Source: Streptococcus mitis SK579 (lineage in GTDB: Bacteria; Bacillota; Bacilli; Lactobacillales; Streptococcaceae). Taken from it: 64,000 nucleotides of DNA. The position numbers and the translations under genes were made by a program. The stretch lies in contig NZ_AJJL01000049.1 in the NCBI RefSeq assembly GCF_000257905.1, positions 31,017 through 95,016 of the forward strand. The letters run 5' to 3'. The notes under the pieces were generated by a model. The model was not told where the DNA came from. It worked only from the letters and a program-made list of their open reading frames with translations, and ran no database searches. This document shows positions 41,852 to 51,899 of this stretch, piece by piece (position 1 is the first letter of the stretch; the number at the start of each line of letters is the position of its first letter).

Positions 41852-43981
41852 ATGGATAAAAAATATGAAAAAATCTCTCAGGATTTGGGAGTGACTTTAA
41901 AGCAAATTGATACCGTTCTAAGTTTGACAGCTGAAGGGGCGACTATTCCCTTCATCGCGCGTTATCGCAAGGATATGACTGGTAGTCTAGATGAGGTGGC
42001 GATTAAGGCCATTATCGACTTGGATAAAAGTCTGACAAATCTCAACGACCGTAAGGAAGCTGTTTTAACTAAGATTCAAGAACAAGGCAAGTTGACCAAG
42101 GAATTGGAGGAAGCTATCTTAGCTGCCGAAAAATTAGCAGACGTAGAAGAACTCTACCTTCCGTACAAGGAAAAACGTCGAACCAAGGCAACCATTGCCC
42201 GTGAAGCCGGACTCTTCCCACTTGCTCGCTTGATTTTGCGGAATGTAGCGGATTTAGAAAAAGAGGCTGAAAAGTTTGTCTGTGAAGGATTTGCGACAGG
42301 TAAAGAAGCCTTGTCTGGTGCAGTTGATATCTTGGTCGAAGCCTTATCGGAAGATGTAAATTTACGTGCTATGACTTATCAGGAGGTGCTAAGACACTCT
42401 AAACTCACTTCGCAAGTCAAGGATGAAAGTCTTGATGAAAAACAAGTTTTTCAGATTTACTATGATTTTTCTGAGACAGTTGGAAATATGCAAGGCTATC
42501 GTACTTTGGCCCTCAATCGTGGGGAGAAGCTAGGTGTCTTGAAGGTCGGTTTTGAACATGCAACGGACCGTATCCTTGCCTTCTTTGCTGCTCGTTTCAA
42601 GGTCAAAAACGCCTATATAGATGAAGTAGTTCAGCAATCCGTTAAGAAAAAAGTCTTGCCTGCTATCGAGCGTCGTATTCGGACAGAATTAACTGAGAAA
42701 GCGGAAGAAGGAGCTATCCAGCTCTTTTCTGACAACCTGCGCAATCTTCTCTTGGTTGCTCCGCTGAAAGGGCACGTGGTTCTAGGATTTGACCCAGCCT
42801 TTCGTACAGGTGCCAAGCTAGCTGTCGTTGATGCAACAGGAAAAATGCTGACAACTCAGGTTATTTACCCTGTCAAACCAGCATCAGCTCGTCAAATCGA
42901 AGAAGCAAAGAAAGATCTGGCGGACCTGATTGGTCAATACGGTGTAGAGATTATTGCTATCGGAAATGGAACGGCCAGTCGTGAAAGTGAAGCCTTTGTG
43001 GCAGAGGTTCTTAAAGATTTCCCTGAAGTCAGCTATGTTATTGTCAATGAAAGTGGTGCTTCGGTCTACTCTGCCAGTGAACTTGCTCGTCAGGAGTTTC
43101 CAGACTTGACCGTTGAAAAACGCTCTGCCATTTCTATCGCCCGTCGTTTGCAAGATCCCCTTGCGGAATTGGTCAAAATCGATCCTAAGTCAATTGGTGT
43201 CGGCCAGTACCAGCATGATGTCAGTCAGAAGAAACTGTCTGAAAGTCTGGACTTTGTCGTGGATACCGTGGTGAACCAAGTCGGTGTCAATGTCAATACA
43301 GCCAGTCCTGCTCTTCTTTCACACGTAGCTGGACTCAATAAAACCATCTCTGAAAATATCGTCAAATACCGTGAGGAAGAAGGGAAAATCACTTCACGAG
43401 CTCAAATTCTGAAAGTTCCTCGTTTAGGGGCTAAGGCCTTTGAGCAGGCAGCTGGTTTCCTCCGTATCCCTGAAAGTAGCAATATCCTTGATAATACAGG
43501 AGTTCACCCAGAAAATTACGCTGCCGTTAAGGATCTCTTCAAACGCTTGGATATCACAGACCTGAATGAAGAAGCCCAAGACAAACTCAAGTCCCTTTCA
43601 GTCAAGGAAATGGCGCAAGAGCTAGACCTTGGTCCAGAAACTCTTAAAGATATCATTGCCGATCTTCTCAAACCAGGTCGAGATTTCCGTGATTCCTTTG
43701 ATGCACCTGTGCTTCGCCAAGATGTCCTAGATATCAAAGACTTAGTGGTAGGCCAGAAGCTAGAAGGTGTTGTGCGTAATGTCGTTGACTTCGGTGCCTT
43801 CGTTGATATCGGGATTCACGAGGACGGCTTGATTCATATTTCCCATATGAGTCGCAAATTTATCAAACACCCAAGCCAAGTGGTGTCAGTCGGAGATTTG
43901 GTGACTGTTTGGGTTAAGAAAATTGATACTGAACGTGAAAAAGTCAATCTGTCGCTCCTCGCTCCAAATGAAACTGACTGA
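41852..43981 (+). CDS. tex: Tex-family RNA-binding transcription accessory protein
   Basis: 709 residues from ATG 41852. Order: N-terminal helical domain with [12 protein letters not shown], YqgF-like RNase H domain ([18 protein letters not shown] near 320), helix-hairpin-helix pairs ([17 protein letters not shown] near 490), and a C-terminal S1 RNA-binding domain ([16 protein letters not shown] near 640). Tex binds nucleic acid and affects transcription and stress response. Length is normal. Overlaps the SprT-like gene by 14 bp. Confidence 0.95.
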   Translation: MDKKYEKISQDLGVTLKQIDTVLSLTAEGATIPFIARYRKDMTGSLDEVAIKAIIDLDKSLTNLNDRKEAVLTKIQEQGKLTKELEEAILAAEKLADVEELYLPYKEKRRTKATIAREAGLFPLARLILRNVADLEKEAEKFVCEGFATGKEALSGAVDILVEALSEDVNLRAMTYQEVLRHSKLTSQVKDESLDEKQVFQIYYDFSETVGNMQGYRTLALNRGEKLGVLKVGFEHATDRILAFFAARFKVKNAYIDEVVQQSVKKKVLPAIERRIRTELTEKAEEGAIQLFSDNLRNLLLVAPLKGHVVLGFDPAFRTGAKLAVVDATGKMLTTQVIYPVKPASARQIEEAKKDLADLIGQYGVEIIAIGNGTASRESEAFVAEVLKDFPEVSYVIVNESGASVYSASELARQEFPDLTVEKRSAISIARRLQDPLAELVKIDPKSIGVGQYQHDVSQKKLSESLDFVVDTVVNQVGVNVNTASPALLSHVAGLNKTISENIVKYREEEGKITSRAQILKVPRLGAKAFEQAAGFLRIPESSNILDNTGVHPENYAAVKDLFKRLDITDLNEEAQDKLKSLSVKEMAQELDLGPETLKDIIADLLKPGRDFRDSFDAPVLRQDVLDIKDLVVGQKLEGVVRNVVDFGAFVDIGIHEDGLIHISHMSRKFIKHPSQVVSVGDLVTVWVKKIDTEREKVNLSLLAPNETD

Positions 43982-44417
43982 TTACGTTAAGCAGGTTTCA
44001 CTAGAAGACTTCGGCAGACCTTTTATCCATCATGTCCAGTGGAATTCTCGTCTACGTTCGACAGGTGGGCGATTTTTCCCAAAAGATGGGCATTTGGATT
44101 TTAATCCCAAGGTTTATCAGGAATTGGGGTTGGATGTTTTTAGGAAAATTGTCCGACATGAACTCTGTCATTATCACCTCTACTTTCAAGGGAAGGGTTA
44201 TCAACACAAGGATCGGGATTTTAAGGAACTGTTGAAAGCAGTCGATGGATTACGCTTTGTTCCTTCCTTGTCCAATAGTAACGCCAAGCCTATCAAGCTC
44301 TATCGTTGCCAATCCTGCCAGCAAACCTATCAGCGTAAGCGAAGAATTGATACCAAACGCTATCGTTGTGGATTTTGTAGAGGTAAATTGCTACTGATAA
44401 ATCAGCCTGAGGACTGA
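43968..44417 (+). CDS. SprT-like zinc protein
   Basis: 149 residues from an ATG inside the end of tex, without a strong ribosome site, so coupled to tex translation. [17 protein letters not shown] (about 60-76) gives the HExxH-type metal site, and CQSC...CGFC forms a C-terminal zinc ribbon. Family members (SprT, Spartan) act as metalloproteases, including on DNA-protein crosslinks; bacterial roles are poorly known. Confidence 0.88.
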   Translation: MKLTDYVKQVSLEDFGRPFIHHVQWNSRLRSTGGRFFPKDGHLDFNPKVYQELGLDVFRKIVRHELCHYHLYFQGKGYQHKDRDFKELLKAVDGLRFVPSLSNSNAKPIKLYRCQSCQQTYQRKRRIDTKRYRCGFCRGKLLLINQPED

Positions 44418-44475
44418 TGAAAGCCGAGCCTACCCGTGATATACTATGACTAACCTAGCAGAAAGAGGAAAAATC

Positions 44476-44748
44476 ATGAACAGTAAATTTTATAAAATGA
44501 GACGAAATCGCATGATTTCAGGAGTTTTGGCAGGTCTGTCAGACAAGTGGAACTTTGATGTTACTCTTGTTCGTTTCTTGTTTGCTATTTTTACAGTCGC
44601 AAACTTTGGACTTGGGGTGATTATCTATATCATCCTAGCTTCTATCATGCCAACCAAGGAAGAAATCGAAGCAGAAATGTACGGAACAGGCCCACGTAAA
44701 CGCAAAGAAGCCCAAGCCATTGACGATAATGAAGGATGGTTTTGGTGA
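44476..44748 (+). CDS. PspC-domain membrane protein
   Basis: 90 residues from ATG 44476 (agagg). The PspC domain is nearly the whole protein: FYKMRRNRMISGVLAGLSD, then a hydrophobic segment at 28-55 and IMPTKEE. PspC proteins sense or counter membrane stress; here no pspA or pspB is nearby. An extended -10 TGATATACT lies about 30 bases upstream. Confidence 0.9.
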   Translation: MNSKFYKMRRNRMISGVLAGLSDKWNFDVTLVRFLFAIFTVANFGLGVIIYIILASIMPTKEEIEAEMYGTGPRKRKEAQAIDDNEGWFW

Positions 44749-44840
44749 GTTACTTAGCTAATAAGTCAATAGTTGCTTACACATTTAAGGATTTTTCTGT
44801 ACATGGATAATAGCCTTCCACAGAAGATTTGGAATAAGCA

Positions 44841-44887
44841 AAAAGCTTTAAATCAATAGTCTAAACTGTTTGATTTAAAGCTTTTTT
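44841..44887. terminator. Strong bidirectional terminator
   Basis: Perfect 16-bp arms starting aaaagctttaaatcaa, 13-nt loop, then six T. Between the PspC gene and the reverse small membrane gene. Confidence 0.9.
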
Positions 44888-44950
44888 ACTTTTAATGATA
44901 TTTTTCCAATTTCATCTGTAAACTAAAATCATTATTTTGACCTCAAGTTT

Positions 44951-45148
44951 CTAATCTACTTTTTGTTGCTGAGAGAAAACAGTTTTTGAAAAATGGTGGA
45001 TGCTGATAGCAACTGATAACCAGCAAATAACATAAGCAGTACCTGTAAATTCTGTACCGATAAAGTATGTTTTTTCAACTAAGAGCTGACCGATGAATGG
45101 AGAGAGCAGATAGAGAAGTCCGATGAGTATATGTTCTTTATGTTTCAT
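44951..45148 (-). CDS. Small two-helix membrane protein
   Basis: 65 residues. Two hydrophobic segments (about 7-22 and 35-52) with a short polar connection. An agaagg site precedes the ATG at a slightly long distance. No known family. Reverse orientation, with the terminator at 44841 beyond its stop. Confidence 0.6.
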   Translation of the reverse strand: MKHKEHILIGLLYLLSPFIGQLLVEKTYFIGTEFTGTAYVICWLSVAISIHHFSKTVFSQQQKVD

Positions 45149-45343
45149 TAAAGTGTACCTTCTTTCCTTATAGGGAGGACGGAATTGTAAGTGTTCAATT
45201 TAATGGTGTTTCATTGAGGTAAACTTACTAGAGTGATAGTTTTCATCCCCCTTTCCAAAGTAAGCCTTTTCACACTTATATTTTACAATTTTAAAAACAG
45301 GAAATCAAATCATTTTCTAAGTAATTTTGCTTACATTCCCCCC

Positions 45344-45365
45344 AATCTTACAAAAATGTAAGATT
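45344..45365. promoter_or_regulatory. Perfect palindrome upstream of the ABC operon
   Basis: aatcttaca-aaaa-tgtaagatt, with a further half-site ttgtaagg at about 45376-45383. It lies about 85 bases before the 36-residue small gene. A repressor or response-regulator operator is likely; the two-component system at 49415 is one candidate but not shown. Confidence 0.65.
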
Positions 45366-45449
45366 AAAGTCTCTTTTGTAAGGTTAGGTTATGGCAAGCG
45401 GTCTTTTTTTGATGTAAACTAGACTCATAAAGAACAAAGGAGTAACATC

Positions 45450-45560
45450 ATGAAACAAATCTTACAGAAGAAAACAAGAAAACCAAGCCACAAAGATATC
45501 GAGCGCGTTCAGCTGGGATGCGCTATGATGCAAGCAACATTTCATTTGATGGGATATTAA
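45450..45560 (+). CDS. 36-residue protein preceding the BceAB-like transporter
   Basis: ATG 45450 after a strong aaaggag site encodes MKQILQKKTRKPSHKDIERV... to TAA 45558. It is basic at the N-terminus and weakly amphipathic at the end (MMQATFHLMGY). It ends 14 bp before the ATPase gene and is clearly translated from the same message. It could be a leader peptide or a small subunit. Not visible to length-filtered callers. Confidence 0.7.
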   Translation: MKQILQKKTRKPSHKDIERVQLGCAMMQATFHLMGY

Positions 45561-45574
45561 GAAAGGAGATTCTC

Positions 45575-46333
45575 ATGACACTTTTAGATGTAAAACACGT
45601 TCAAAAAATTTATAAAACTCGTTTTCAGGGCAATCAAGTAGAGGCCCTCAAGGATATTCACTTTACCGTCGAAAAGGGTGACTACGTTGCTATCATGGGT
45701 GAGTCTGGTTCTGGTAAATCCACTCTTCTCAATATCCTAGCTATGCTGGATAAACCAAGTCGTGGCCAGGTTTACCTGAACGGAACTGATACAGCAACCA
45801 TTAAAAATTCACAAGCTTCTAGCTTCCGTCGTGAAAAGCTGGGCTTTGTCTTCCAAGACTTTAACTTGCTAGATACTCTCTCTGTAAAAGACAATATCTT
45901 GCTTCCGCTTGTCTTGTCAAGAAGACCTATTACGGAAATGATGAAGAAGTTGGTGGTGACAGCTGAGAATCTAGGCATCAACCAATTACAAGAGAAGTAC
46001 CCTTACGAGATTTCAGGAGGGCAGAAACAGCGTGTAGCAGTAGCTCGCGCCATCATCACAGAACCTGAAATTCTCCTTGCGGACGAGCCAACAGGTGCCC
46101 TTGATTCCAAGTCATCTGCAGCCTTACTTGATGTCTTTGATGAAATCAATGAGCGTGGCCAAACCATTCTCATGGTAACCCACTCAACAGCAGCAGCTAG
46201 CAGAGCTAAGCGCGTGCTCTTCATCAAAGACGGCATTCTTTACAATCAAATCTACCGTGGAGAGAAGACAGAACGTCAGATGTTCCAAGAGATCTCTGAT
46301 ACCTTGACTGTCATGGCAAGCGAGGTGAATTAG
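45575..46333 (+). CDS. BceA-like ABC transporter ATPase
   Basis: 252 residues from ATG 45575 (aaaggag). Walker [10 protein letters not shown] (about 42-50), Q-loop [10 protein letters not shown], signature ISGGQKQR, Walker [13 protein letters not shown] and switch His in MVTHS. Same family as the peptide-antibiotic exporters/sensors BceA and MacB. It is followed with a 1-bp gap by its FtsX-type permease. Confidence 0.92.
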   Translation: MTLLDVKHVQKIYKTRFQGNQVEALKDIHFTVEKGDYVAIMGESGSGKSTLLNILAMLDKPSRGQVYLNGTDTATIKNSQASSFRREKLGFVFQDFNLLDTLSVKDNILLPLVLSRRPITEMMKKLVVTAENLGINQLQEKYPYEISGGQKQRVAVARAIITEPEILLADEPTGALDSKSSAALLDVFDEINERGQTILMVTHSTAAASRAKRVLFIKDGILYNQIYRGEKTERQMFQEISDTLTVMASEVN

Positions 46334-46334
46334 T

Positions 46335-48323
46335 ATGTTTCGATTAACCAATAAGTTAGCGGTATCGAACTTGATTAAAAACCGCAAACTCTACTATCCT
46401 TTTGCGCTGGCTGTTCTCTTGGCGGTCACTGTCACCTATCTCTTTTACTCCCTAACCTTCAATCCTAAAATTGCGGAAATCCGTGGAGGTGAAACGATTC
46501 AAGCTACTCTTGGATTTGGTATGTTTGTCGTCACCCTTGCGTCAGCCATTATCGTCCTCTATGCCAATAGTTTTGTCATGAAGAACCGTTCCAAGGAACT
46601 GGGAATTTATGGCATGCTGGGCTTGGAGAAGCGTCATCTAATCAGTATGACCTTTAAGGAGTTAGTGCTATTTGGGATTCTAACTGTTGGAGCAGGTATC
46701 GGTATTGGAGCCTTGTTTGACAAGTTGATTTTCGCTTTCCTACTCAAACTGATGAAATTAAAAGTAGAACTAGTCGCTACCTTCCAGATGAAAGTTGTCA
46801 TTACAGTACTTGTTGTCTTCGGTTTGATTTTCCTAGGCCTCATGTTCCTGAATGCCCTTCGAATCGCTCGTATGAATGCCCTCCAGCTCTCGCGTGAGAA
46901 AGCAAGCGGAGAGAAAAAAGGTCGCTTCCTACCTCTACAAACTATTCTTGGTTCCATAAGTTTAGGGATTGGATATTATCTTTCCCTTACCGTAAAAGAT
47001 CCCCTTACAGCCCTAACAACTTTCTTCCTAGCTGTTTTGCTGGTTATCTTTGGTACTTATCTATTGTTTAATGCAGGGATTACAGTTTTTCTACAAATCT
47101 TGAAGAAAAACAAGAAATACTATTACCAACCAAATAACCTTATCTCAGTGTCTAACTTGATTTTCCGTATGAAGAAAAATGCGGTTGGTCTAGCAACCAT
47201 CGCTATCTTGTCAACAATGGTTTTGGTAACAATGTCAGCAGCGACAAGCATTTTCAATGCCTCAGAAAGCTTTAAAAAAGTGATGAATCCGCATGACTTT
47301 GGAATTACTGGACAAAATGTTGAAAAAGAAGATTTGGACAAACTCTTGAGCCAGTTTGCAAGTGACAAAGCTTATAGCGTCAAAGAGAAAGAAGTGCTTC
47401 GTTACAGTAACTTTGGTATTGCAAATCAAGAAGGGACCAAGTTAACTATTTTTGAAAAAGGACAAAATCGTGTCCAACCCAAAACAGTTTTCATGGTATT
47501 TGACCAAAAAGATTATGAAAATATGACTGGTCAAAAAATTTCTCTATCAGGAAATGAGGTCGGACTCTTTGCCAAAAATGACGGACTAAAAGGACAGAAA
47601 ACTCTAACTCTAAATGATCATCAATTTTCTGTCAAAGAAGAATTTACTAAAGATTTCATTGTCAACCATGTCCCAAATCAGTTTAATATCTTTACTACTG
47701 ATTACAATTACCTTGTTGTACCTGATTTGCAAGCCTTTTTGGACCAATTCCCAGATTCGGCTATCTATAATCAACTTTACGGTGGTATGAATGTAAATGC
47801 CAGCGAAGAAGAACAACTCAAGGTCGCTGAGGAGTATGAAAAATACCTCAATCAGTTTAATGCTCAATTAAACACAGAAGGTAGCTATGTTTATGGTAGC
47901 AATCTAGCAGATGCTAGTTCTCAGATGAGTGCCCTCTTTGGCGGTGTCTTCTTTATTGGTATTTTCCTATCCATTATCTTTATGGTCGGAACCGTTCTGG
48001 TCATCTACTACAAACAAATTTCTGAAGGCTATGAAGACCGTGAGCGCTTTATTATCTTGCAGAAAGTTGGTTTAGATCAAAAGCAAATCAAGCAAACCAT
48101 TAACAAACAGGTTTTAACTGTTTTCTTCCTTCCTTTGCTTTTTGCCTTCATACATCTAGCCTTTGCCTACCATATGCTTAGTCTGATTTTAAAAGTAATT
48201 GGTGTAATAGATACGAATATGATGTTGATTGTGACCTTGTCTATCTGCGCTATCTTCCTCATCGCCTATGTGCTGATTTTCATGATTACTTCAAGAAGTT
48301 ATCGCAAGATTGTGCAAATGTAA
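46335..48323 (+). CDS. BceB-like FtsX-type ABC permease
   Basis: 662 residues with about ten membrane segments and a large extracytoplasmic loop of roughly 200 residues (about 310-520), the hallmark of BceB-type permeases that recognise cell-wall-active peptides such as bacitracin. FtsX-like regions at the start (VVTLASAIIVLYANSFVMKN) and end are visible. The usual Bce two-component system is not adjacent. Confidence 0.9.
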   Translation: MFRLTNKLAVSNLIKNRKLYYPFALAVLLAVTVTYLFYSLTFNPKIAEIRGGETIQATLGFGMFVVTLASAIIVLYANSFVMKNRSKELGIYGMLGLEKRHLISMTFKELVLFGILTVGAGIGIGALFDKLIFAFLLKLMKLKVELVATFQMKVVITVLVVFGLIFLGLMFLNALRIARMNALQLSREKASGEKKGRFLPLQTILGSISLGIGYYLSLTVKDPLTALTTFFLAVLLVIFGTYLLFNAGITVFLQILKKNKKYYYQPNNLISVSNLIFRMKKNAVGLATIAILSTMVLVTMSAATSIFNASESFKKVMNPHDFGITGQNVEKEDLDKLLSQFASDKAYSVKEKEVLRYSNFGIANQEGTKLTIFEKGQNRVQPKTVFMVFDQKDYENMTGQKISLSGNEVGLFAKNDGLKGQKTLTLNDHQFSVKEEFTKDFIVNHVPNQFNIFTTDYNYLVVPDLQAFLDQFPDSAIYNQLYGGMNVNASEEEQLKVAEEYEKYLNQFNAQLNTEGSYVYGSNLADASSQMSALFGGVFFIGIFLSIIFMVGTVLVIYYKQISEGYEDRERFIILQKVGLDQKQIKQTINKQVLTVFFLPLLFAFIHLAFAYHMLSLILKVIGVIDTNMMLIVTLSICAIFLIAYVLIFMITSRSYRKIVQM

Positions 48324-48329
48324 AAAAAG

Positions 48330-48358
48330 ATACCTCGACTTCAAAATCGAGGTATTTC
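48330..48358 (+). terminator. Rho-independent terminator
   Basis: Stem atacctcga / tcgaggtat with an 8-nt loop, followed by ttctt. Ends the ABC operon just before a BOX element. Confidence 0.8.
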
Positions 48359-48366
48359 TTGTATTT

Positions 48367-48566
48367 TATACTCAATGAAAATCAAAAAGCAAACTAGGAA
48401 GCTAGCCGCAGGTTGCTCAAAGCACTGCTTTGAGGTTGCAGATAGAACTGACGAAGTCAGCTCAAAACACTGTTTTGAGGTTGCAGATAGAATTGACGAA
48501 GTCAGTTACATATATATACGGCAAGGCGAAGCTGACGTGGTTTGAAGAGATTTTCGAAGAGTATTA
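48367..48566 (-). repeat. BOX element, A-B-B-C, minus orientation
   Basis: Read on the minus strand: boxA (about 48506-48566), two boxB units of exactly 45 bp (48416-48460 and 48461-48505), and boxC (48367-48415). Identified from the conserved tactcaatgaaaatcaaa and ttttcgaagagtatta ends. BOX repeats are typical of S. pneumoniae and relatives. The outer end supplies the stop codon of the next gene. Confidence 0.92.
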
Positions 48567-49259
48567 AATGCTGAAAAGTTGTCCGAGCAGGAAGGTAACT
48601 CCCATGGTTAAGAGGCCAATAGCGAGGTTTCGAATCATAGCTGTTTTGGTTGGTGCTTTTCCAAGTCTGGCGCTTGTGTAGCCAGTAACCAAGAGTGATA
48701 GGGCTACGATAAGAACAGTAGCAGGGATGCGGTAATCACTCGGGAAAATGGTTACTGAGAGCATCGGAGGCAAACTTCCAAGGAAAAAGGCAACAAAGCT
48801 AGAAATGGCAGCGTGCCAAGGATTGGTAAACTCTTCATACTCTATCCCGTATTTCTCCTCTACCAAAGCCTTGAGTGGATTTTTAAGAAAGGCCTTGTTG
48901 GTCAAGAGTTGGGCAGAGGTTTCACATTCTCCATTTTGGATATAGGCAGCATAGAGGGATTTTTTGGCTAGTTCCATATCTTGGTCTAGCAAGACTTGCT
49001 CACGTGCAACGGCTGCTTCCTCTGTATCTTTCTGAGTTGAAACGGATACATATTCTCCACCAGCCATTGAAAAGGCACCAGCTAAGATTGCCGCAAAACC
49101 TGATAAAAAGATAATCAAGATATTGGTCGTGGCACTGGCAACCCCGATAACCACACCAGCAATGGAAATAATCCCATCATTGGCACCAAGCACACCCGCA
49201 CGCAGGATATTTAAACGACCTGCAAAATTTGAATCAATTTCGTGATTTGTTTCTGACAT
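48564..49259 (-). CDS. VIT1/CCC1-family transporter
   Basis: 231 residues with five hydrophobic segments. The family pattern is visible: NILRAGVLGANDGIISIAG (first helix), then FAAILAGAFSMAGGEYVSVS. Family members move Fe(II) or Mn(II) across membranes. The last codon and stop lie inside the BOX element. agga precedes the ATG. Confidence 0.9.
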   Translation of the reverse strand: MSETNHEIDSNFAGRLNILRAGVLGANDGIISIAGVVIGVASATTNILIIFLSGFAAILAGAFSMAGGEYVSVSTQKDTEEAAVAREQVLLDQDMELAKKSLYAAYIQNGECETSAQLLTNKAFLKNPLKALVEEKYGIEYEEFTNPWHAAISSFVAFFLGSLPPMLSVTIFPSDYRIPATVLIVALSLLVTGYTSARLGKAPTKTAMIRNLAIGLLTMGVTFLLGQLFSI

Positions 49260-49414
49260 ATTATTCTCCTTTTATCCAGTATAAAGGAAAAATATAAGGA
49301 AATCAATCTTTTAAAACTGTCTGAAAAAAGTTGCACGATTCTAATGAAAAGATCTTTTCTGTTTAATCTTTATCAATAAAACATGCTATAATAGTTGCAG
49401 AAAGGTTGGTATTT

Positions 49415-50116
49415 ATGGCTAGGATACTGGTTATTGAAGACAATAGTGACATTCAAGAGATTTTGCGAACACTTCTTACTGAGGAGCATGAGGTGATTCA
49501 AGCCTTTTCTGGTACAGAAGGAATCATGCATTTTGACCAAGGGGGAATTGACCTCGTTTTGCTCGATATCATGCTTCCTGGGAAAAATGGGGATCAGGTT
49601 TTAAAAGCTATAAGGGAACAAAGTCAAATTCCAGTCATTATGCTAACAGCTTTGAGCGATAAAAAGTTAATCAGTCAATACCTCTTAGACGGTGCCAATG
49701 ATTACATCGTCAAGCCTTTTGATTTGGACGAAGTCTTTGCTAGGGTTACTGTTCAATTACGTCAAAGCGTAGAAAAACAGCCGATGGAAATAGGAAAAAC
49801 TGAAAATCTGCCACAAAACTTGAAAAATATCCAGTTTGATGCAGAAAGTTTCGAAATCAAAAATAGTCAGGAAACCATTCGCCTTGCTAAGAAAGAATGT
49901 TTGATTCTCCAAACTCTCCTTAAATATCCTAAGAAGATCTTCACCAAGGAAGAACTTTATGAGTTGGTCTGGGAGGAGAGTTATCTACCTGGAGATAATA
50001 CCCTCAATACGCATTTGAGTAATCTTCGTAAAAAATTAAACCAGCTTGACCCAAATCAAGAATATATTGAAACCATCTGGGGAGTTGGGGTAAGATTAAA
50101 AGGAGACAAGCAATGA
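49415..50116 (+). CDS. OmpR-type response regulator
   Basis: 233 residues from ATG 49415. The receiver domain has Asp in DLVLLDIMLPG (Asp51) and Lys in IVKPFD; the C-terminal winged helix runs from about 135 with ECLILQTLLKYPKKIFT and TLNTHLSNLRKKL. Overlaps the kinase by 4 bp. Extended -10 TGCTATAAT about 23 bases upstream. Target genes are not visible; the convergent ABC transporter next door is a candidate. Confidence 0.92.
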   Translation: MARILVIEDNSDIQEILRTLLTEEHEVIQAFSGTEGIMHFDQGGIDLVLLDIMLPGKNGDQVLKAIREQSQIPVIMLTALSDKKLISQYLLDGANDYIVKPFDLDEVFARVTVQLRQSVEKQPMEIGKTENLPQNLKNIQFDAESFEIKNSQETIRLAKKECLILQTLLKYPKKIFTKEELYELVWEESYLPGDNTLNTHLSNLRKKLNQLDPNQEYIETIWGVGVRLKGDKQ

Positions 50117-50991
50117 CCTACATGATAATCGTTGTCCTACTGGTTCTCCTAATCATTTTATCGATTACATTGATTCGTTATCATCTAGCACTTGAAAGCC
50201 TGAGTCAACAGATTGAAGACAAGATTCTCACGGGTAGTACGAAAAGAGTAGGAGTCAGCATTTTTTCCAAACATTTTCTACAGCTCTACAAGCAGATTGA
50301 GAATCTATTTCAAGAAGTGGAACAATCTCGGTTGGTAATGAAAAGGGAAAAGCAGACTCTGGATATGGCCATCAGCAATATTGCCCATGATATTCGGACA
50401 CCTTTGACTATCGCGTCAGGCTACACCCAACAATTGATAAAGTCTCCTGAAGACAAAGCAGAAAACTTACAAAAAATCGCCCAGCATCTTGATTTAGTTT
50501 CCAAACGCTTGGAGGCTCTTCTAGAATACCGTCGGTTGATGGAAGGAGCTGTCAAACCGAAACTGGAAGAAGTGGATCTTTCCGCTTTTATTACTAAAAA
50601 GACTCTGGCTTATTATGATGTTTTTCAGGCGGCAAATATCACGCTTGATTTTAAGGTTGAAGCTGGTTTAAAAACGAGGACTGATGAAGACTTGCTGGAT
50701 CGAATTTTACAAAATTTACTTGGAAATGTCCTCAAGCATGGTAAGGAAGAAGCGCGGCTATCTTTGCGAAAGGAAAAGGAACAGCCTGTCTTAGAGATTG
50801 CAAACCTTGTTAAACAGCCCATCAAAAAAATAGAAAATCTCAGCAATCGTTTTTATTCTGAAAATCTATCTGATACGGAAGAATCCTCTGGTTTAGGCCT
50901 TTATATCACTGAGGAATTATGTCATCTTCTCGGTGCAGAGATGAAACTAAGCACAGATGGGCAGTGGTTATCGGTTTTCATTTATTTTTAA
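50113..50991 (+). CDS. Sensor histidine kinase
   Basis: 292 residues. One membrane segment at 3-23, no extracellular sensing domain to speak of, then the H-box MAISNIAHDIRTPLT (His near 94), N-box ILQNLLGNVLKHG and G-box SSGLGLYI. Intramembrane-sensing kinases of this short type often work with an ABC transporter. Forms an operon with the response regulator. Confidence 0.9.
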   Translation: MTYMIIVVLLVLLIILSITLIRYHLALESLSQQIEDKILTGSTKRVGVSIFSKHFLQLYKQIENLFQEVEQSRLVMKREKQTLDMAISNIAHDIRTPLTIASGYTQQLIKSPEDKAENLQKIAQHLDLVSKRLEALLEYRRLMEGAVKPKLEEVDLSAFITKKTLAYYDVFQAANITLDFKVEAGLKTRTDEDLLDRILQNLLGNVLKHGKEEARLSLRKEKEQPVLEIANLVKQPIKKIENLSNRFYSENLSDTEESSGLGLYITEELCHLLGAEMKLSTDGQWLSVFIYF

Positions 50992-50997
50992 CGAAAT

Positions 50998-51102
50998 AAT
51001 ACTCAATGAAAATCAAAGAGCAAACTAGGAAGCTAGCCGCAGGCTGTACTTGAGTACGGCAAGGCGACGTTGACGCGGTTTGAATTTGATTTTTGAAGAG
51101 TA
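50998..51102 (-). repeat. Minimal BOX element (A-C)
   Basis: About 105 bp: boxC end tactcaatgaaaatcaaag, then directly a boxA-like part ending gaagagta, with no boxB. Starts right behind the kinase stop. Confidence 0.88.
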
Positions 51103-51138
51103 GAAACCTCCTCTGTAGGCTAGAGGAGGTTTCTTTTT
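51103..51138. terminator. Bidirectional terminator
   Basis: Arms gaaacctcctct / agaggaggtttc with a short loop, five T after. Lies between convergent kinase and ABC permease genes, and reaches the permease stop. Confidence 0.88.
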
Positions 51139-51889
51139 ATAGACTTTTCTTTTTGAAAACTGCCAGTCCACTTAGATTAAAGATTACAATAACAGCTAAG
51201 GTAACTATAAGTGTATAGAAAATGGATTCACTATTAGCAGTCATAGCATAGAAAAACTGCAATGATAAATATGGCAAAATTTTGATACTTGGGAAGATGA
51301 GCATTGGCATAGAAAGTAAGATAGAGCTGACCAAATAACCAATAAATACTGCAAGATAAGAATGGCTAACATAGAGAATGAAGGAAACAATCGAAAGCCA
51401 AGCAAGGAGGCAAAGCAATTGAAGGAAAATGGTTATCAGTAGATTGCCAATAAAGCCATCAGGCATGGTTCCAAATCCATTTAAGATAGTTGCTGGAATA
51501 AAGGCAATCACAAGGCTGATGATAAGTTGCAAGAGTGCAATACAAGCCACTACAAAGGCTTTGGCAAGGAAAAACTCTGTACGAGAAACCCCTACTGTCA
51601 AACTATTTTTATAGAGCTTTCCGATTAAATCAACACCGAGAACTAGACAAGTTAGAATAATACAGAGAAAAACGAGGTTTGAACCTTGACTAGATGCGTT
51701 AATCAGGGCTTGTACACCGTCCCAACCATGGGTTGGAATTTCTGGCTCTTCTGTCTGGATTGCCATCAGATGGCCAGTAGCTCCAATACTTGCGCCCATT
51801 AGCATGAGAGAAAAGAGAATGACCTCTGTAATCCAAAAACCTTTGGAACGGAAAAGACGGTAAAAGTCTGCTTGAATGGTATGTATCAT
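51137..51889 (-). CDS. ABC-2 type permease subunit
   Basis: 250 residues with six hydrophobic segments (for example LVFLCIILTCLVLGVDLIG). Starts MIHTIQADFYRLFRSKGFW, typical of bacitracin/lantibiotic-type permeases (BcrB/LanE-like). The ATPase gene stands 10 bp upstream. Substrate unknown. Confidence 0.88.
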   Translation of the reverse strand: MIHTIQADFYRLFRSKGFWITEVILFSLMLMGASIGATGHLMAIQTEEPEIPTHGWDGVQALINASSQGSNLVFLCIILTCLVLGVDLIGKLYKNSLTVGVSRTEFFLAKAFVVACIALLQLIISLVIAFIPATILNGFGTMPDGFIGNLLITIFLQLLCLLAWLSIVSFILYVSHSYLAVFIGYLVSSILLSMPMLIFPSIKILPYLSLQFFYAMTANSESIFYTLIVTLAVIVIFNLSGLAVFKKKSL

Positions 51890-51899
51890 GATTTTCCTC

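Noticed and set aside
48367..51102. RUP elements
   Set aside because: The ends and the exact 45-bp repeated unit match BOX (A-B-C), not the 107-bp RUP repeat.
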